Positions 22,331 to 35,975 of a stretch of 64,000 nucleotides of DNA are shown piece after piece; positions within the stretch are counted from its first letter, which is position 1; each line of letters starts with the position of its first letter. A program made the translations under genes and the position numbers. Source of the DNA: Macrostomum hystrix (lineage: Eukaryota; Platyhelminthes; Macrostomidae); contig CATNEN010000002.1 of NCBI GenBank assembly GCA_950097015.1, positions 5,115,001 through 5,179,000 of the forward strand, in the 5' to 3' direction. Under the pieces are notes generated by a model that did not search any database, was not told the origin of the DNA, and saw only the letters and a list, made by a program, of their open reading frames with translations.

Positions 22331-25300
22331 TTCTTCGCTAGCAATAAATCAGAAGCTCTAGTTACTGTTCCTAAAACACAATTAAAGGAAATGCCTTTAA
22401 GTCTGAAATACGAAAATCTTGAAATGACAACGCCAGGCAGCTGTTTATCTTAAAAATCGAAAGTCTAAAATCTTGATTTAAACAAACTTATGAAGCAATC
22501 CGGCAGTGTCAGCAAAACTAAAGCCAACAGCTGTTGTCTAACCGAAAGCAGCTGGACAACTAAGCAATTTTTCAAGATCCAACCTTCGCTACTTTTTTCT
22601 GTAACTGCAACTGTCACTTTCTGGAACTTGACACGCACAGAAAATAAACTTTTCTAGAATTACTTGTCTAGACCTTATTGACTTGCGGCGAAATGAACAG
22701 TATTCTAGGTTTAAAAAATATTAATTTTCGACGAAGACATGGCTTTCCCACGCAACGCCAAGAACTGCAAATACGAGTATAACAAAGTATAACAGAATTT
22801 TGCAGTATTCCTAGATAATTTACGATGAGCACTATTTAGCCAGCCATAAATTTTAATTTAGCTAAAACAATCCCATTATCATGTAGGTGATCTAAATCAG
22901 GCAGGTGATTTACAACCTCCTCAAGCTGCACATTTTAAGGGCCCGTACGGCTGGCAGATTAAGTTGAAAATAAGTATCTATAAATTTATGATCCCAGATA
23001 CACGTGGGTTAAGCTACATAATAAAACGAGCTAATATCGATGAAATTCTCAAACGAAAAGCCAATGAGACATGGGGCATGAGTTAGACGCAAGCGAGTGG
23101 GTCATAGGAATAGAGAGATCACAGTCACAGCACAATGGCGATGCGGGAAAGTTGCATTGCAGAGAGCAGGCGCAAATACAAAGCGAATGAGCTTGAGTCT
23201 CCCATTTTCGTATTTTGAAACTGCAGTGGAAGCAGACAGAAAAAAACCACAGGAAGACGCGGTACGCCGCCAAGACACGGGTAGCAGAGGTCCGCACAAT
23301 GACAACTTCCTGAGTAGCGTACTCAAAAAAGCTATTTTACTACTTCCTATTGAAATATGCGCGGATGAGTGCCATTGTGTCGCAAGCAATCAGTAAACTG
23401 CTCAGCGGGTTAATAAAAAACTTGCTAACGCTTCTGATCAGTGTCTATGTGGAACTTTGGTAAGCACTGGAAAACACTGCGTCTCTATCGCTGTGGTAGC
23501 CTAGCGGTTACAACAATGAGTTACAACAATAATTTAGTACAAGCATCAGCTGGTGTAGACATTTTGGTGAGCGGCCTCCACAGTCCGCGGACTAAACAGC
23601 TGTACACAGCCTTTGAAAGAGCCGTACATGAAATGTAATTGTAAATGTTAATGTACGGAGAACTATCTGTCTCCCTGAGATTTTTTGAAATCTCCTTGAG
23701 CTTTTTCTACAACTCCTTGAGATTTAAAAAAAATTCCTTGAGGTTTTTTAAGCATTCCTTTATGTATTCTCCTTTAAGCATTCTTTGGATGGCTGAACGA
23801 CATAGGTGCGTAGCTGTTCGTAGTACCGAATTTCTACTAGCCCAATCATTCTTTCGTCAGCCTTAAGAACTGGCACTCCCAGAGCAGTCGGCAAAGTATT
23901 GTGGCAAGTGTTTGAGAATAAACTAGAGACGTTGGGAAAGAGAGCCAATTGAATGCTTCCTAAGTTGCTCTCTTCCATCCATTCTTCACTGGCCTCTCCA
24001 CCTGTCCTTCAAATCGAGCGGGCAAACTGCAGAGACGGCAGAGAAGCCCAGTCACTCTCTCTCTCACCCTTGTCTCACACTACTCATTTCATAGATTTCT
24101 TTGCCCCTACTTTGGAAGGCTTTCTAATCAGACGGAGAGGAAAAACACCTCAGCAAGAAGGAAGGAGGAGGAGTTGACATCAAATAAAGGCGCGGGTAGA
24201 GGCGAGCAGTGGCGAGACTAGCTCATGTCACGTGACTTACAGATTTTTCCCGGAGAAAAATGGAACGAGGAGGAATGCAGGGCTAACGAATTGGGCGGTG
24301 GGTTGAGAGTTTAATCAAGGGGCCACAATGATATCGCAGGGCATTTTACTTTACTGCTGCAGGAGATGATTAAGAAGTCCAACATTTGAAAAGAAACTTG
24401 CCTCCAAAGACGGCAGAAAAAGAAGATTAAAGAAAATGGATGATCGGCTTTCATCAGGATTAACAAGCGGCTTCGATATAGGAAAAGCTTATTATCCTGA
24501 TAGAAAAGTTCTGGATTCATGAAAGCGAACAAGAACGAAAGTTTATACTCTGAAAAATCCTAAAAATGTAATATTGTGTTTCCTAAGATTCGAAATTGCT
24601 AAAGCGAATAAACTAAACTATGGGGTCAGGAAAGTCTAAAAAGATAGATAGACACACACAGTCGACATGGACAATTGAATTATACGAGTAGAAGGCAAAA
24701 GCTCTGGGCTATGAAGCTACTTTTTCTGATAGAATAACAGACTACGAGTATAAGATGGGGACACAGATAAGATATTAGAAAGACAAATCACCTTCGGCCT
24801 TCCTAAAAAAATGTGCCCATAGCGACAATAATTATTGTCTCTTATTTGGTTTCGTCTTTTATTAGCGTAATAGGCTATACCAAACAACGTCAGCATTTGA
24901 TACAGATTAAACGTTCTTGAAGCGACTGAAAAGGTCTCCAAAGCGTCAGGATGTTGTGGAACAAATTGTATCTAACAGAATCCTAAGGTGCACTCGTATA
25001 TTGTTCTTTGTTTTAAATAATTTCGAACTGGCGACTCTGCTTGGCTTTTACAACGAAATGGTCGCGTCTCGGAGGACGCCATGAAGAGCTTATATAGAGG
25101 TCCCAGAGTCGTTATAGAGTCTTCATTTGAAGGGTCCTTAAATGCTATCACATTCTACTCTGACTCGAAGTTCTACTGACACTACAACCAGTTTTTACTC
25201 ATTATTGTGCTCAAAGTTATAATCAGAATTTGCCAATCCGTTAGCTGTGGAAATGTTTTGCTCAAGGCCAAAGTACTCACAGCAATTAGCAAGCTAAAAC

Positions 25301-26640
25301 TTGGAGGAGGAAGTAACCAGATGAGTTTAGCCCTCTTGGCAGCTCATTAGTTAGCTGATGTGAAGCTGCATGAAGGGGGCATTGTGCATACGTTGCAAAA
25401 AAGAACTGTCGTGCCAATTAGCCCGCCCAGCGACGGGAAAATGTTGACTTGAAAAAAGCCAATAAAATAAGAATTAAACGACAATGAAGGAACGATAGCC
25501 GCTCAATTACTTGGGGAGTGTGGATTTCTATTTAAAGATAGGTAAGGATGACGCCAGTGTTTCAGGCTGGCCAAGCACTCTGGGAATAGTTGGGAATAGT
25601 GCAGTCAGTTTTGGGAAGAGCAGCATGGGATAATTATGTTTGCTGCATCAGGTACCGACAATCATGAGGTGGAGGCAACGGCGTGAAGACATCAAATAAA
25701 AAAATAGAACAGCGTGCTCAGCTCAGCGGCTAGCTTAAGCCTAAATAAAGAGACGGCTAAAAGTGCCTTGAGGCAAGCTCGACTTAAGTATGTAGAAGGC
25801 CAAGAAGTGAGTGAGCGACCGAGTAAGCGACGTGGCAGATGCCGGGTCTCTCTGTTCACTGGTCTGCCCAGCGGGTGTGAGAGTGTGCTCAAGTGAGTTC
25901 GTGACTCGCTCTGTCTTTCTTTAACTCTCTCTCAGCCCTCTCTTGGCACTACTCCAAAACTACTTTCCCAAGCTGTTAATGGAGTTGTAGTAGAGCAGGG
26001 CAGGGAGAACCAAACAAACAAGTGAAAAATACATCTGGCCGAGAAAAAAAAGTATTAGAAAAGGGAGGAAGCAAGTCTGCAGGCGGAAGCGAGGAAGAAA
26101 GAGCGGCCAAGAGAGAAATAGCGAGAGAAGGGTGAGAGACGTGACGTGATAGACTACAATTTGTCAGAATGGAATTCACACGTCAGTTTTTTCCCCTCGC
26201 TCATGGTACGAGCAGCATAACAGGGGTGTATATTTATACTCGTAGCTTTATAAGGGGAGTTGGAAATAGCTAGCTGTGACAAGGCGGACAACGTGCAGAA
26301 GTGCTTAAAAACAAACGTCATAAGCAATATAACCAGCAACAGCAGCAGAAGTGTCAAAGGGTGGGTTGGAAGGGTGGATAAAGCCCCAATTTTTTCAGCC
26401 GCCAACCAGTCGTTCAGTATTTCTCTCCTGCAGGTCTGAGACACTCAGCTGCTCTGTGCCACTCCCTGCCCAACAAGAGGGAGGGAAAGAGGGAGGTCTG
26501 ACACTGCGATGAGGTTGGAAGAGGACTAGAGGCAAAAAAACTAGGGGGGGACAGCTATGGGGTTGATGTAGAACAAACATCCCCTATTGGATGCTGGAGG
26601 CTAGTGCTGAGCATTTTAAAAGCCATCTACAGGGGAGCGG
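22331..26640. other. Intron and upstream region of the nested spondin gene
   Basis: No coding exon recognised on either strand. A SINE fragment lies at 23.5 kb. The rest may hold control elements of the nested gene, but I see no specific site. Confidence 0.5.
23480..23612 (+). mobile_element. tRNA-headed SINE fragment (family B), plus strand
   Basis: It starts with GCTGTGGTAGCCTAGCGG (box-A-like) and carries the family B core ACAGTCCGCGGACTAAACAGC about 80 nt on. Box B is lost. Confidence 0.55.
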
Positions 26641-26651
26641 GTCCCGGGGAC

Positions 26652-26657
26652 TATAAG
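26652..26657 (+). promoter_or_regulatory. TATA-like element upstream of the spondin gene
   Basis: TATAAG lies 94 bp before the ATG at 26751, in a GC-rich stretch. The spacing would put transcription start near 26680. Confidence 0.35.
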
Positions 26658-26750
26658 AACCCGCTATAGGCCAGGAGTGTTGGCAAATCCGACACACACA
26701 GCTGTGAAGGAACACATTGCTACTCTCTGACAAAGCATCCCAGTTGAACA

Positions 26751-29700
26751 ATGCCCAACAGAGGACCAGTTGGAAATATCCTCGGACCTGCGATGACAGC
26801 CCAGCTGCTGCTGTTGCTGATTTGCTGCCTTAGCAGCGGAGTGGCTTCTGCTAGAGCTGGCGGCCTCTACCGCTGGGCCTGCGATCGAGTGCCAGACTGG
26901 GCAGTCAAGGAGCCGGAGATTGGCGACGGAGGCTACGAACTGCAGGTGCTGCCGATGAATGCCACGCAGCCAATGCCGATGGTGCACAGATTTGAGCCCG
27001 GGGCCACCTACAGGGTGATGATAAAGACTCGCTATCCGGGAGTTGTATTTAACAACCTCTACTTGACAGCCGTCAAGCAGTCAGTGTCGCTGCGATCCGA
27101 GTACATGAACGGCGTCGGCCAGTTCAGACACCTGCCAGCTCCGGCAAGGACGCAGAGCGATCCTGACTGTCCCGGCGTGGTGACCGGTATCGAGTCGGCG
27201 AGGCGAACCAACCAGTTTACACAGGTTGAGGTTAGTAAGGACTAGCGTAGTGCCCAACAAACTAACCAGAACTTTAAAGAAAAACTAACAAAAATAATAA
27301 CAGAAATTCGCTCTCCATCCTCTTCAAGGTGCACTGGACAGCTCCGTACAGTACTGGCAGCACAGCTGATTGCGTCTCATTTCGTGCGACTGTGGAGTAC
27401 GACCGAGAGTACTTCAAGGATCAGGGCATGCTCACAAAAGACATCTGCCCATCGATGGAGTCGCATGCGCCGATGCCGGCCGATCAGCCTGCGCAGCCGC
27501 CGCCGCCAACGCTGCCTCTATCATCCTCTGCACGAGAAGGTGGCGACTCTTCAGCAGCAAGCGGCCAGCTACTGGACATGATGAAGATGCGCCGGCGTCA
27601 CATTGAAGAGTGCTGCGCCTGCGGCCACGCCGTCTATAGGATGGAGATGCGCGGCGTCTGGACTAGGCACAATCACCCGAACGAGTTCCCGACAGAGAAG
27701 CATGACTCGCATTGGACTAGCATCATCGGTAAGTGTGGACTCAAACATGAGAAACACAAATTCGTCAAACAGAAAATATAGGATTCTGTTCATATCCTGA
27801 GAATTTCTAGAACATAATCGATACCGACTCAGGCGTTAGAAAGTCTTCATCTTTCCGTTCTAGATCTGTAAGGCTTCAATTTCTTGACGTCGTTCTCGCT
27901 GCTTCTGTTTCCGACAAATAGGCAAGAAACTGCAGCCAAGATCGAAAGCCTATAAGCAGGCTGCCACAGTATCAAGACAAGGCTTCAGGGACACTATAGG
28001 CTTCAGCGGTGCACGTGGCATCGACTAGAGTAGGCCGAAATTTTGCGTGTTTCAACCGGGATATTAGCAGGAACATTTGCAGGACTGGAAAGGGATGGAT
28101 CAGTAACAGGTGAGTCAAGCAGATCTAGGGAAACGATGTTGTCAAAGATGAGCCAGCAAATGAAAGGCAGAATGAAAAAATTCTCCGGTCGATGCTGGCG
28201 ACGCTTGGCGTGCAACAAGCGGCCTTGCGTGTGGACCATTGATTTCCATTTCGAAGCCGTCTAAAATAGCTCAGCCCGTGGCCGGAATTAATTGGAGGCG
28301 GAGGAGGAAGTTGATTATCGCCGGGCGCATCAAATTCAGCGACCCTTCAGTTTCGGCGTCTTGCCACACGATGAGCGGAGGGTGAATGAAGGACTGGATC
28401 AATAGGGGCACGGCAGCTAACGATCGGCTTCGACGAGGCTTTATTTTCGATGGCGTAGACGTCGCAGGCCGTCACTCCCGCGAGGGCCCAGCGGTAAACA
28501 GCGGAACGACCGAACAAATTCATAAGCTGTGCCAATATCACTTTGATAGACTAAATCAAAAGCCGAGAACGTCCAGTGGGTTTATCCCATCAGAATGCAA
28601 ATCAACTAGGGCATGTAGGAGCCTCACTGGTTCAACTCTTCTTAACTGTTCAAGCCATTGAAACTTTCTTACAACTTTACAGGCGTGACGCACTCGCAAG
28701 CCTACAACATATTCTACATTGGCGGCAAGGCCAAAGCCGGGGTCAAGTCGGTCTGCGAGACTGGCGACACCACGCAGCTAGAGAAGGAGTTCAAGGAGAA
28801 GGGCCGGTGGAACATTCTTAATGTGATCAAGACGCACGGACTATGGGGCGAGGACAACCTCGGCGATACTCGGTAGGGCACTGATTCGCTTAATTTACTG
28901 TTTCTAAAATTGTGTTTCCCAGTCTGAGGGTTGATCAAGGTCACGAAAAAGCGACGCAATTTTTAGGTCAGACATCATTCCACCCAAAGTGGCTCACAGT
29001 TAAGGACATTAGCCGGGAATGAGAGAGCTTCGATCTGGGAAAGCAAGCATAAATTTTGTTCCGAGCAATTCGAATTATATTGCCAAGCTCCCAGTGCAAG
29101 CAACCTGCAACTTCGAGAACGAAGGCTGAACGAATTAAGCGGCGGAATCGCGCGGGCTGTTGATCGCAAAAGAGGCCGTCGCACCGGATTTGGTTAAGGT
29201 CTAAGGCCCGAGCAACAAATGAATGCAATTTCGCAACAGAATTTCTTTGCTCGATGACTCCATGAGGATCAGGGAGGCGGGCAGGCGGGCGGATGGGTTG
29301 AAGGAATGGAGGGCCATCGCTAGCGAGCCTTGAACAAGGAGCAATTATCTGATGGTCTCGACACACTGCGTGTGCTCTGTATATTGATTTCCTGCCGCGG
29401 AGTCTGTGAGGGTGCTAGGGAAAGATTGAGTCGCACATGGACGAGTGCGAGAGTGAGGCATGGCACTTTCACACGCAACAGCTGCTCTCCAGGGAGACAG
29501 TCAAAGTCGGCTATTTGACTTAGCAGACTAAAAAATACATTATTAGACCATGTCTCATCGGAGGACAAAACACAGCGCCGGATCGGGGTTAGCTGGGGAT
29601 TATGAGTTCCGATTAATCCCAAGAGATCTAGTGGATCTAAGATTAACATTTTACCCCTTTGTCATATCTTGCCATTATATATTTTAGATTTTGTGTTTGA

Positions 29701-32700
29701 TCTAGCCTACTAATTTCATGTCAAAAGCTCTGGGATATTGAAATGGTGCATAATAGACTAAAGGGATGACTAATACTAGTGGCAAGCTGTAAGCACCTAG
29801 GAAGAGGTGATGACAGGGCAGGGACTAAGTGAAGCGTTAATAAACCTTACAAAAATTGGCGTGATTGATCATCCCGCCAGAATGCGGGTTCACAAATACC
29901 TCATAACTACTTCTATGTGCAATAAAAGGGCTTATATCAATAGTGAAACCTAAACGCTGTTTAGGCATGAGTTGCTAAATAAAGAAAAAACTATTAAGCG
30001 TTAAATTTTTAGTGTTACCATTTTTAACAGCCTAGCAGGCTAGAGAAACTCTTAGACTTGAATTTCATTAGTATCTTATAAATATACCGATTCTACTTTC
30101 TTTAAAACAGCACCGCATTGTTTTCCGTGAATCGAACTCATCACCTGCTGTCATTCCTGACGATGCTGGGCCCCTCGCCAGACTGGTGTGCCGGCACAGA
30201 TGATCTGGACCTCTGCCAGACTGGATGCACCTGGAAGCGAGAGATTCGCATCCCGCTGTACCCGTGGGACGCTGGGACCAAGTCTGGCAGTCACTATCAC
30301 ACCCGAGAATCCAGACCAGAGGATGACGTCATTCGCTACCTGGGCCGGGGCGGCTTCTATAAAAAGGGGCCGTTTGAAACGGACGAAACCGGTCGAGCAA
30401 GACCAGTCGCCGAGCTGGTGGTCACCAGGACGCGACCGACTCACGACTGGGTATGCGAGGATACCGGTCTCACAAGCGGCGAGCGGCCGCAGTCTGACAG
30501 GCCGCCTTCGTCATCGTCTTCACCGTCGGGCTCGTCGTCCAGAGGCAAAGGGCGAGAATCCCAGGGCGGACGTCGGGAGCCACTGTGGAGAGCGCAGAAT
30601 CAACGCGAAGGCTCTCTGATTGACACCTACCCGGACATGATTCAGAAGAAGATGCGCATGAAGTGCCTCGTGTCACCCTGGGGCAGTTGGAGCGCGTGCT
30701 CCAGCACCTGCGGCAGCACCGGAGTTCGGCGTAGAGTACGACGACTGGAGACCAACCTCATGGAGGGCCAGTGCGAGCGACTATTTCATCTTAATGTGAG
30801 ACCACCTTCAGATAATCTTTCTGGGTTCCCAAATAGTTTTAGAAGTGTTTGAGTCTATCGTACTGAAAACAGTGATAGGAGATGAGATGAGACGTCTGAA
30901 AACGACGGCAAGGCACAAAGTTGTCCAAAAGGTTTTGCAAAATCGCAGTAAAGCTACGCCCGTACGATGCGTCGTACGGAGAATGCTGCAACAGCTCGAA
31001 GTAAAGAGGCCCTAGAGTAGTTTCTGAGTCGCTTGCAACGTGACAGAGGAGTTAAGATTTTTAAAGGAGGCATTTGAAATGAAATGAATGTCATGGTAAC
31101 GCCTCAGGTTGGAAATACAGATGAGACTATTAAAAATCCTAGCGGCCTAACGAAGCGAGCTACGATACGAGTCGCTCGTAGTGGCGAATATAAAAATAAT
31201 GTAAAACGCAATACAGACAAATAAATGCTTTGATTCAGCATCAATTCCGCATTGGGCACCCAACTGAATTCTTGCTTTGCAAAAAAGAATAACTAATGAT
31301 TCTGAATCCAAGAACAGTGTGGCGATCAGTCGTTTTTCACATAGCAACGCTATTTTTCACATAGCGGACGAGGGGAAAGGCAATCGCTTATCGCGGAGCA
31401 AATGTTTATCGTCCCAGTAGCAGGCGCGCAGAAAAAAACCTTAATCCTACCCACGAAATCCGAAATCCAGAAGCCCTGGCGGTCCTGAGCCACAAACAGC
31501 TTAGAGGGACTGCGACATTTCCGTCTGCCGGTGTGCGGGTAGTCAGTCGAATGGGAGAAAAACCCGCCTCGGGAGAATCGGGAAGAGAAAAAATTTCTGG
31601 AAAGCGCGCAAGTTCCAAAAAATATTGCACACAAAGAATAAAATAGTTGGGCCTGAAAAACGTGAAGCAAACAACAAATGCTGCTATAAACTACGAAATA
31701 GTGCCCCGGGTCTCCTCTATGCCTTGCCTATGATCTTTTTGCGTGTCTAAAAGTCAAGTCGAAATATAAACACACAAGATAATCAAGGGCCTGCGATAGC
31801 GGGGGCTGCACTATTGCCCGCAATCAACAGGGCTAGGTGGAAATTTATGGCACGCGGGGCTTAACTGACATCCTAGAGGCCATTATAAATTAGTTATCTC
31901 TAATTAGATTAACGCAACAGAACAATGAACAATAGCGACAATTTCTTTGCGCAGATTGATTGTTGTTATTCACCTAATTCAAGTTTTCAAAAAATTAGGC
32001 TCGTAGTAAACCAAGGATTAAAAATAAGATGTCTTAGAAAAAGGTACTATCCCTTAGCTTTGGAACAAGGTACCATCCCTTAGTTTTTGGAACAAGCTAA
32101 CATCCCTTAGCTTTTGGAACAAGCTAACATCCCTTAGCTTTTGGAACAAGCTAGCATCCCTTAGCTTTGGAACAAGATACCATCTCTTAGTTTCGTGAAC
32201 AAGATACGATCCCTTAGCTTTGGAACAAGCTAGCATCCCTTAGCATTGGAACAAGCTAGCATCCCTTAGCTTTGGAACAAGCTAGCATCCCTTAGCTTTG
32301 GAACAAGCTAGCATCCCTTAGCTTTGGAAAAAGCTAGCATCCCTTAGCTTTGGAACAAGCTAGCATCCCTTAGCTTCGGAACAAGATACCATCCCTTAGC
32401 TTTGGAACAAGCTAGCATCCCTTAGCTTCCGAACAAGCTACTATCCCTTAGCTTTAGAAACGCCACTGTCCCTTTGCAGCGAACTAGACCTTTTAGACCT
32501 TTTTAGGCTAAAAAGGAAAACCGACCTCGAAATATTCACTAACTCTTCGTGGCTTTACTAACCCTTACAGGAAACTGAAATCTGCATCCCGGATGAGCTC
32601 ATTTGCCAATACAGCGACTGCGCTGTCAACGAATGGAGCAGCTGGGGTGCTTGCGAAGCCGAGTGCAACGGCCACGGCGAGCAGGAGCGCTACAGGTCTT

Positions 32701-33605
32701 TGTACACGCCTGACAAGTGCCCGATGACCCGCCAGAGGGAGATTCACGTGCGCGAAGTGCGAGGCTGCCGGCGCTCCTGCAACGCCAGGGACATCTGCAT
32801 TCAGGAGTACGACGAGGGCCGACCGTGCAGTGGAGGCGAAGGCCGGTTTTACTACTACAACATCGAAGCAAGGAGCTGCCTTCCGTTTAACTATCGAGGC
32901 TGTAAGGGCAACACAAACCGATTCGCTAATGAAGAGAGCTGTCTAAACGTCTGCAAACGTGGGCTGAGCAATGTGTCAGCTAGGGACTTGCTCACAATGG
33001 CCGTCATTCAGAAGGGCAAACTGATGGCCATGAGAGGCCTTGTTGAGCCGTGCAAACAGCCGTCGGACAGTGGACGAACCTGCGACGACGGTAGCAGCCG
33101 CGGAACCCAGGTGGCATGGTACTTCGACTTGACTACCAAGCGTTGCATCCACTTCAGCTACAACGGATGCGGCGGCAACGACAATCGCTACGCTGACAAG
33201 ATGCAGTGCGAGCGCCAGTGTGCCCACCACATGCCTCAGGAGATGATCGGCAAAAGGCAGGACTGCGTCGTATCCAACTGGGGTCCCTGGGGACCCTGCG
33301 CCAGCGAGTGCTCCGGCCAGAGAAGCCGGGCCAGGCGCATCGAGCACGAGCCGGCCAACGGAGGCCAGGCCTGTCCGGCCGTTGTGGACCAGTCCACCTG
33401 CCCGGCCTGCTGTCAGTACAGCGACTGGAGCGAATGGAGCAGCTGCAGCCGCACCTGCAACTTCATGAACCTGCCATCGATCAAGGAGCGCAGGAGGCAG
33501 CGGCTGACGCCGCGCGGTCAAGACTGCACGGCTAGGACCATTGTGGAGCGGCAGGAGTGCCGAGAATTTCGCAGCACGCCGTGTCCAGGAGCAGGCGGCT
33601 ACTGA
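26751..33605 (+). CDS. F-spondin-like extracellular matrix protein with two Kunitz domains
   Basis: Five exons, 26751-27230, 27329-27728, 28683-28872, 30111-30795 and 32571-33605, all GT-AG and phase-consistent (0,1,2,0), encode about 929 residues. In order they give a signal peptide (LLLLLICCLSSG), a reeler domain, a spondin-N domain (HWTSIIG, SVNRTHHLLSFLTMLGPSPDW, LYPWDAGT), a Ser-rich linker, two thrombospondin type-1 repeats (PWGSWSACSSTC; EWSSWGACEAEC), two Kunitz domains each with six Cys, then two more type-1 repeats. Known F-spondins are secreted, matrix-bound guidance or adhesion proteins. Vertebrate SPON1 has six type-1 repeats and no Kunitz. The residues after the second Kunitz Cys are Ser and Asp, not Lys or Arg, so trypsin inhibition is unlikely. 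The whole gene lies inside the 16.9-kb intron of the minus-strand PH-actin gene. Confidence 0.93.
27729..28682 (+). other. Spondin intron 2
   Basis: No exon, minisatellite or element recognised. Confidence 0.6.
28873..30110 (+). other. Spondin intron 3
   Basis: No exon, minisatellite or element recognised. Confidence 0.6.
32040..32465. repeat. Minisatellite, 26 bp unit, about 16 copies
   Basis: The unit is made of ATCCCTTAGCTTTGGAACAA plus GCTAGC or GATACC variants. It lies near the 3' end of spondin intron 4, ending about 105 bp before the acceptor. Confidence 0.95.
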
Positions 33606-34689
33606 ACCAGTTTTTGCGCCTGCGCGCGTACTTTTGTGTGTGTACTTTTGTCGTTTTGTGTTGCGTCAGACACTTGACAATAAGTTTATTGTCAATTATT
33701 TTTATAAATGCACCATGTGCGCTGTGAAAACTCTGCAGCGCTCTGTCAGTAGAAATCAACACAATAATTTCAGCTTTGAACATGCATCTTTCATATAGGG
33801 AGTGCTATGGACAGTCCATGGACAGAACAGCTATAGATAGCTATAGAGCTATAGATATAGATACGTTACGCAATAGCTGCGACATTGTTTTACTGGATAT
33901 ATCTGGTAAATTGAACATAACGTGTTAGGTATCACCCCAAATACAAAAAACTCTAAGCTAGTAATAATCGGTGTCATTTTAACTACACTAGTGTCTGCTG
34001 AGTTTAACCCGTGTAGTCGTCATTTAATTAAACTGCGAGTGTAATGCTTAACATTTGTCTGTTCGATGCCGTGTTTACATGAAGAATAAATTTAAACATG
34101 GAGAGCTAGAATCATAATTAGCATATCGCAGTATAAACAGGCTAAATGCCGACTTGCGAATACGCACAAAAACTGGTGATTTTTTAGTTAAACTTTGTCG
34201 AAACAAAAATACCATAAAAATTTCTGATGTAAATACATAAGACCAACAAGTGAAATACATGAATGTCTAACTAGATCTGCTGCATGTTGTCTGATGACAA
34301 ATCTACCTCGCTGTTTCTTTTTTTTAAAACGACTAAATGCCAACAATGATATACATTTTTATTTCTTCTTGGGACTAAGTTTTGTTCGACGGGTTTTCAA
34401 GTGCCCTGAAGAAGAACAAAATGAGCCACTTAGGAAGCCAAACCCCAGCAACAGTGCCGCTTCGATGATGAAACTTTACTGCAGCCAGACGGAGAAAATG
34501 GAAAATATATGACTGCCAAAGTAACAGTAGCTGCTGAACATAGAAAAATAGAGATTCAGGAAATCGAAATGGACTTCATGCGGTTGTAAAACACTGAAAA
34601 TCAACTAGACCGACGATATTTACCAATCAGACATGGAAATTGTTTACTGAGTCTAAAAGCCTTTTCTTTTTTAAGGAATAGAATACAAA
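33606..34689. other. 3' flank of the spondin gene, inside the PH-actin intron
   Basis: No exon. A family B SINE core (GACAGTCCATGGACAGAACA) lies at about 33808-33827. Confidence 0.5.
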
Positions 34690-34985
34690 GGGTCAATAAG
34701 ACAGGAAATGGAAAGAGGAAAGAAGAGAGAGGAGAGAGGGAGAGAGTGTACAAAGAAGAGAGGAGAGAGAGAGAAGTGAGAAGAGAAGAAAGAGAGGAGA
34801 GAGGGGAGAGGGGAGAGCGGAGAGAGGAGAGAGGAAAGATGAGAGAGGAGAGGGAAGAGAGGATATTGGAGAGAGGTTAGAGGAGAGGGGAGAGAGGAGA
34901 GGGAGAGAGGAGAGGGGAGAGATGAGAGGGGAGAGATAAGAGGAGAGGGAGAGGGAAGAGTGACGGGAAGAGAAAAGATGAAGCA
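34690..34985. repeat. Polypurine GA-rich tract, about 300 bp
   Basis: It is almost purely G and A on the plus strand, built of irregular GAGAGG and GGAGAG steps. The few pyrimidines are clustered. Confidence 0.9.
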
Positions 34986-34989
34986 GAAA

Positions 34990-35584
34990 TGATATATGTC
35001 AACAAAAAATAAATGTGACTGCTAGTTTTCGCATCAAATTCTCATTTAAAAGAAAATATGGCAATCACTCTGAGTTAAGACAAGGCAGGACATGACATGC
35101 AAGCATCCAAGATAATTCTGCTTTTCTTTTTTTGTCGAGACACATTGCAAGTCTCGCAGCTCTGTAATTTAGCATCACTCACGCAACGCAACAAAGAACG
35201 AAATCTAATTTTCGTACCTCTTAAAGCCTTGGGTAGGCAAGGGTTCTAATTAGCAATAATGCTAATTAGGCACAAGAAAAACTAAGATCTTGCGCAATGT
35301 TTAGCTGGAAAGGCTAGAAACTAAGCATTGAGTGAGATGTTATCGCCCTTATGCCTTCACTTGAGCCATTAGCCCAAAATTGAGGAATTTAAAAAACATC
35401 CATACTTAAAAATATGTTTTCTAAATATCGATATTTTCTAGACACAGAAGCCTACTTAGAGTAGAGTTAAATGAATTTGATAAGTAATGATAATGACTAT
35501 GACTTGATCAGAAAAAGTTAAAGTAATGGTTGACAATGGCAAGATAAGACAGTGGAGATTTGGTACAGGAAATATTCGAGAAAC
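34990..35584. other. Intron sequence, nothing recognised
   Basis: AT-rich remainder of the large PH-actin intron. No exon or element. Confidence 0.5.
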
Positions 35585-35975
35585 GGGAGAGGTGAGACAC
35601 GGGAGAGGTGAGACACGGGAGAGATGTGACACGGGAGAGGTGAGACACGGGAGAGGTGAGACACGAGAGAGATGTGACACGGAAGAGGTGAGACAGGGGA
35701 GAGATAAAACATATGAGATGAGACAGGGGAGAGATGAAACATATGAGATGAGACAGGGGAGAGATGAAACATATGAGATGAGACAGGGGAGAGATGAAAC
35801 AAATGAGATGAGACAGGGGAGAGATGAAACATATGAGATGAGACAGGGGAGAGATGAAACATATGAGATGAGACAGGGGAGAGATGAAACATATGAGATG
35901 AGACAGGGGAGAGATGAAACATATGAGATGAGACAGGGGAGAGATAAAACACGAGACATGAGACAGTAAATATGA
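35585..35975. repeat. Minisatellite, 30 bp unit with 15-18 bp sub-units
   Basis: The right part has about nine 30-bp units of GAGATGAAACATATGA plus GATGAGACAGGGGA. The left part is made of shorter GAGGTGAGACACGGGA units. It starts about 30 bp downstream of the PH-actin exon 2 donor. Confidence 0.93.

Noticed and set aside
26154-26580. Minus-strand frames of 61-96 codons upstream of spondin
   Set aside because: Short, no domain, and in likely promoter-proximal DNA of the plus-strand gene.
32976-33521. 181-codon minus-strand frame opposite spondin
   Set aside because: Shadow of the GC-rich coding exon on the other strand.
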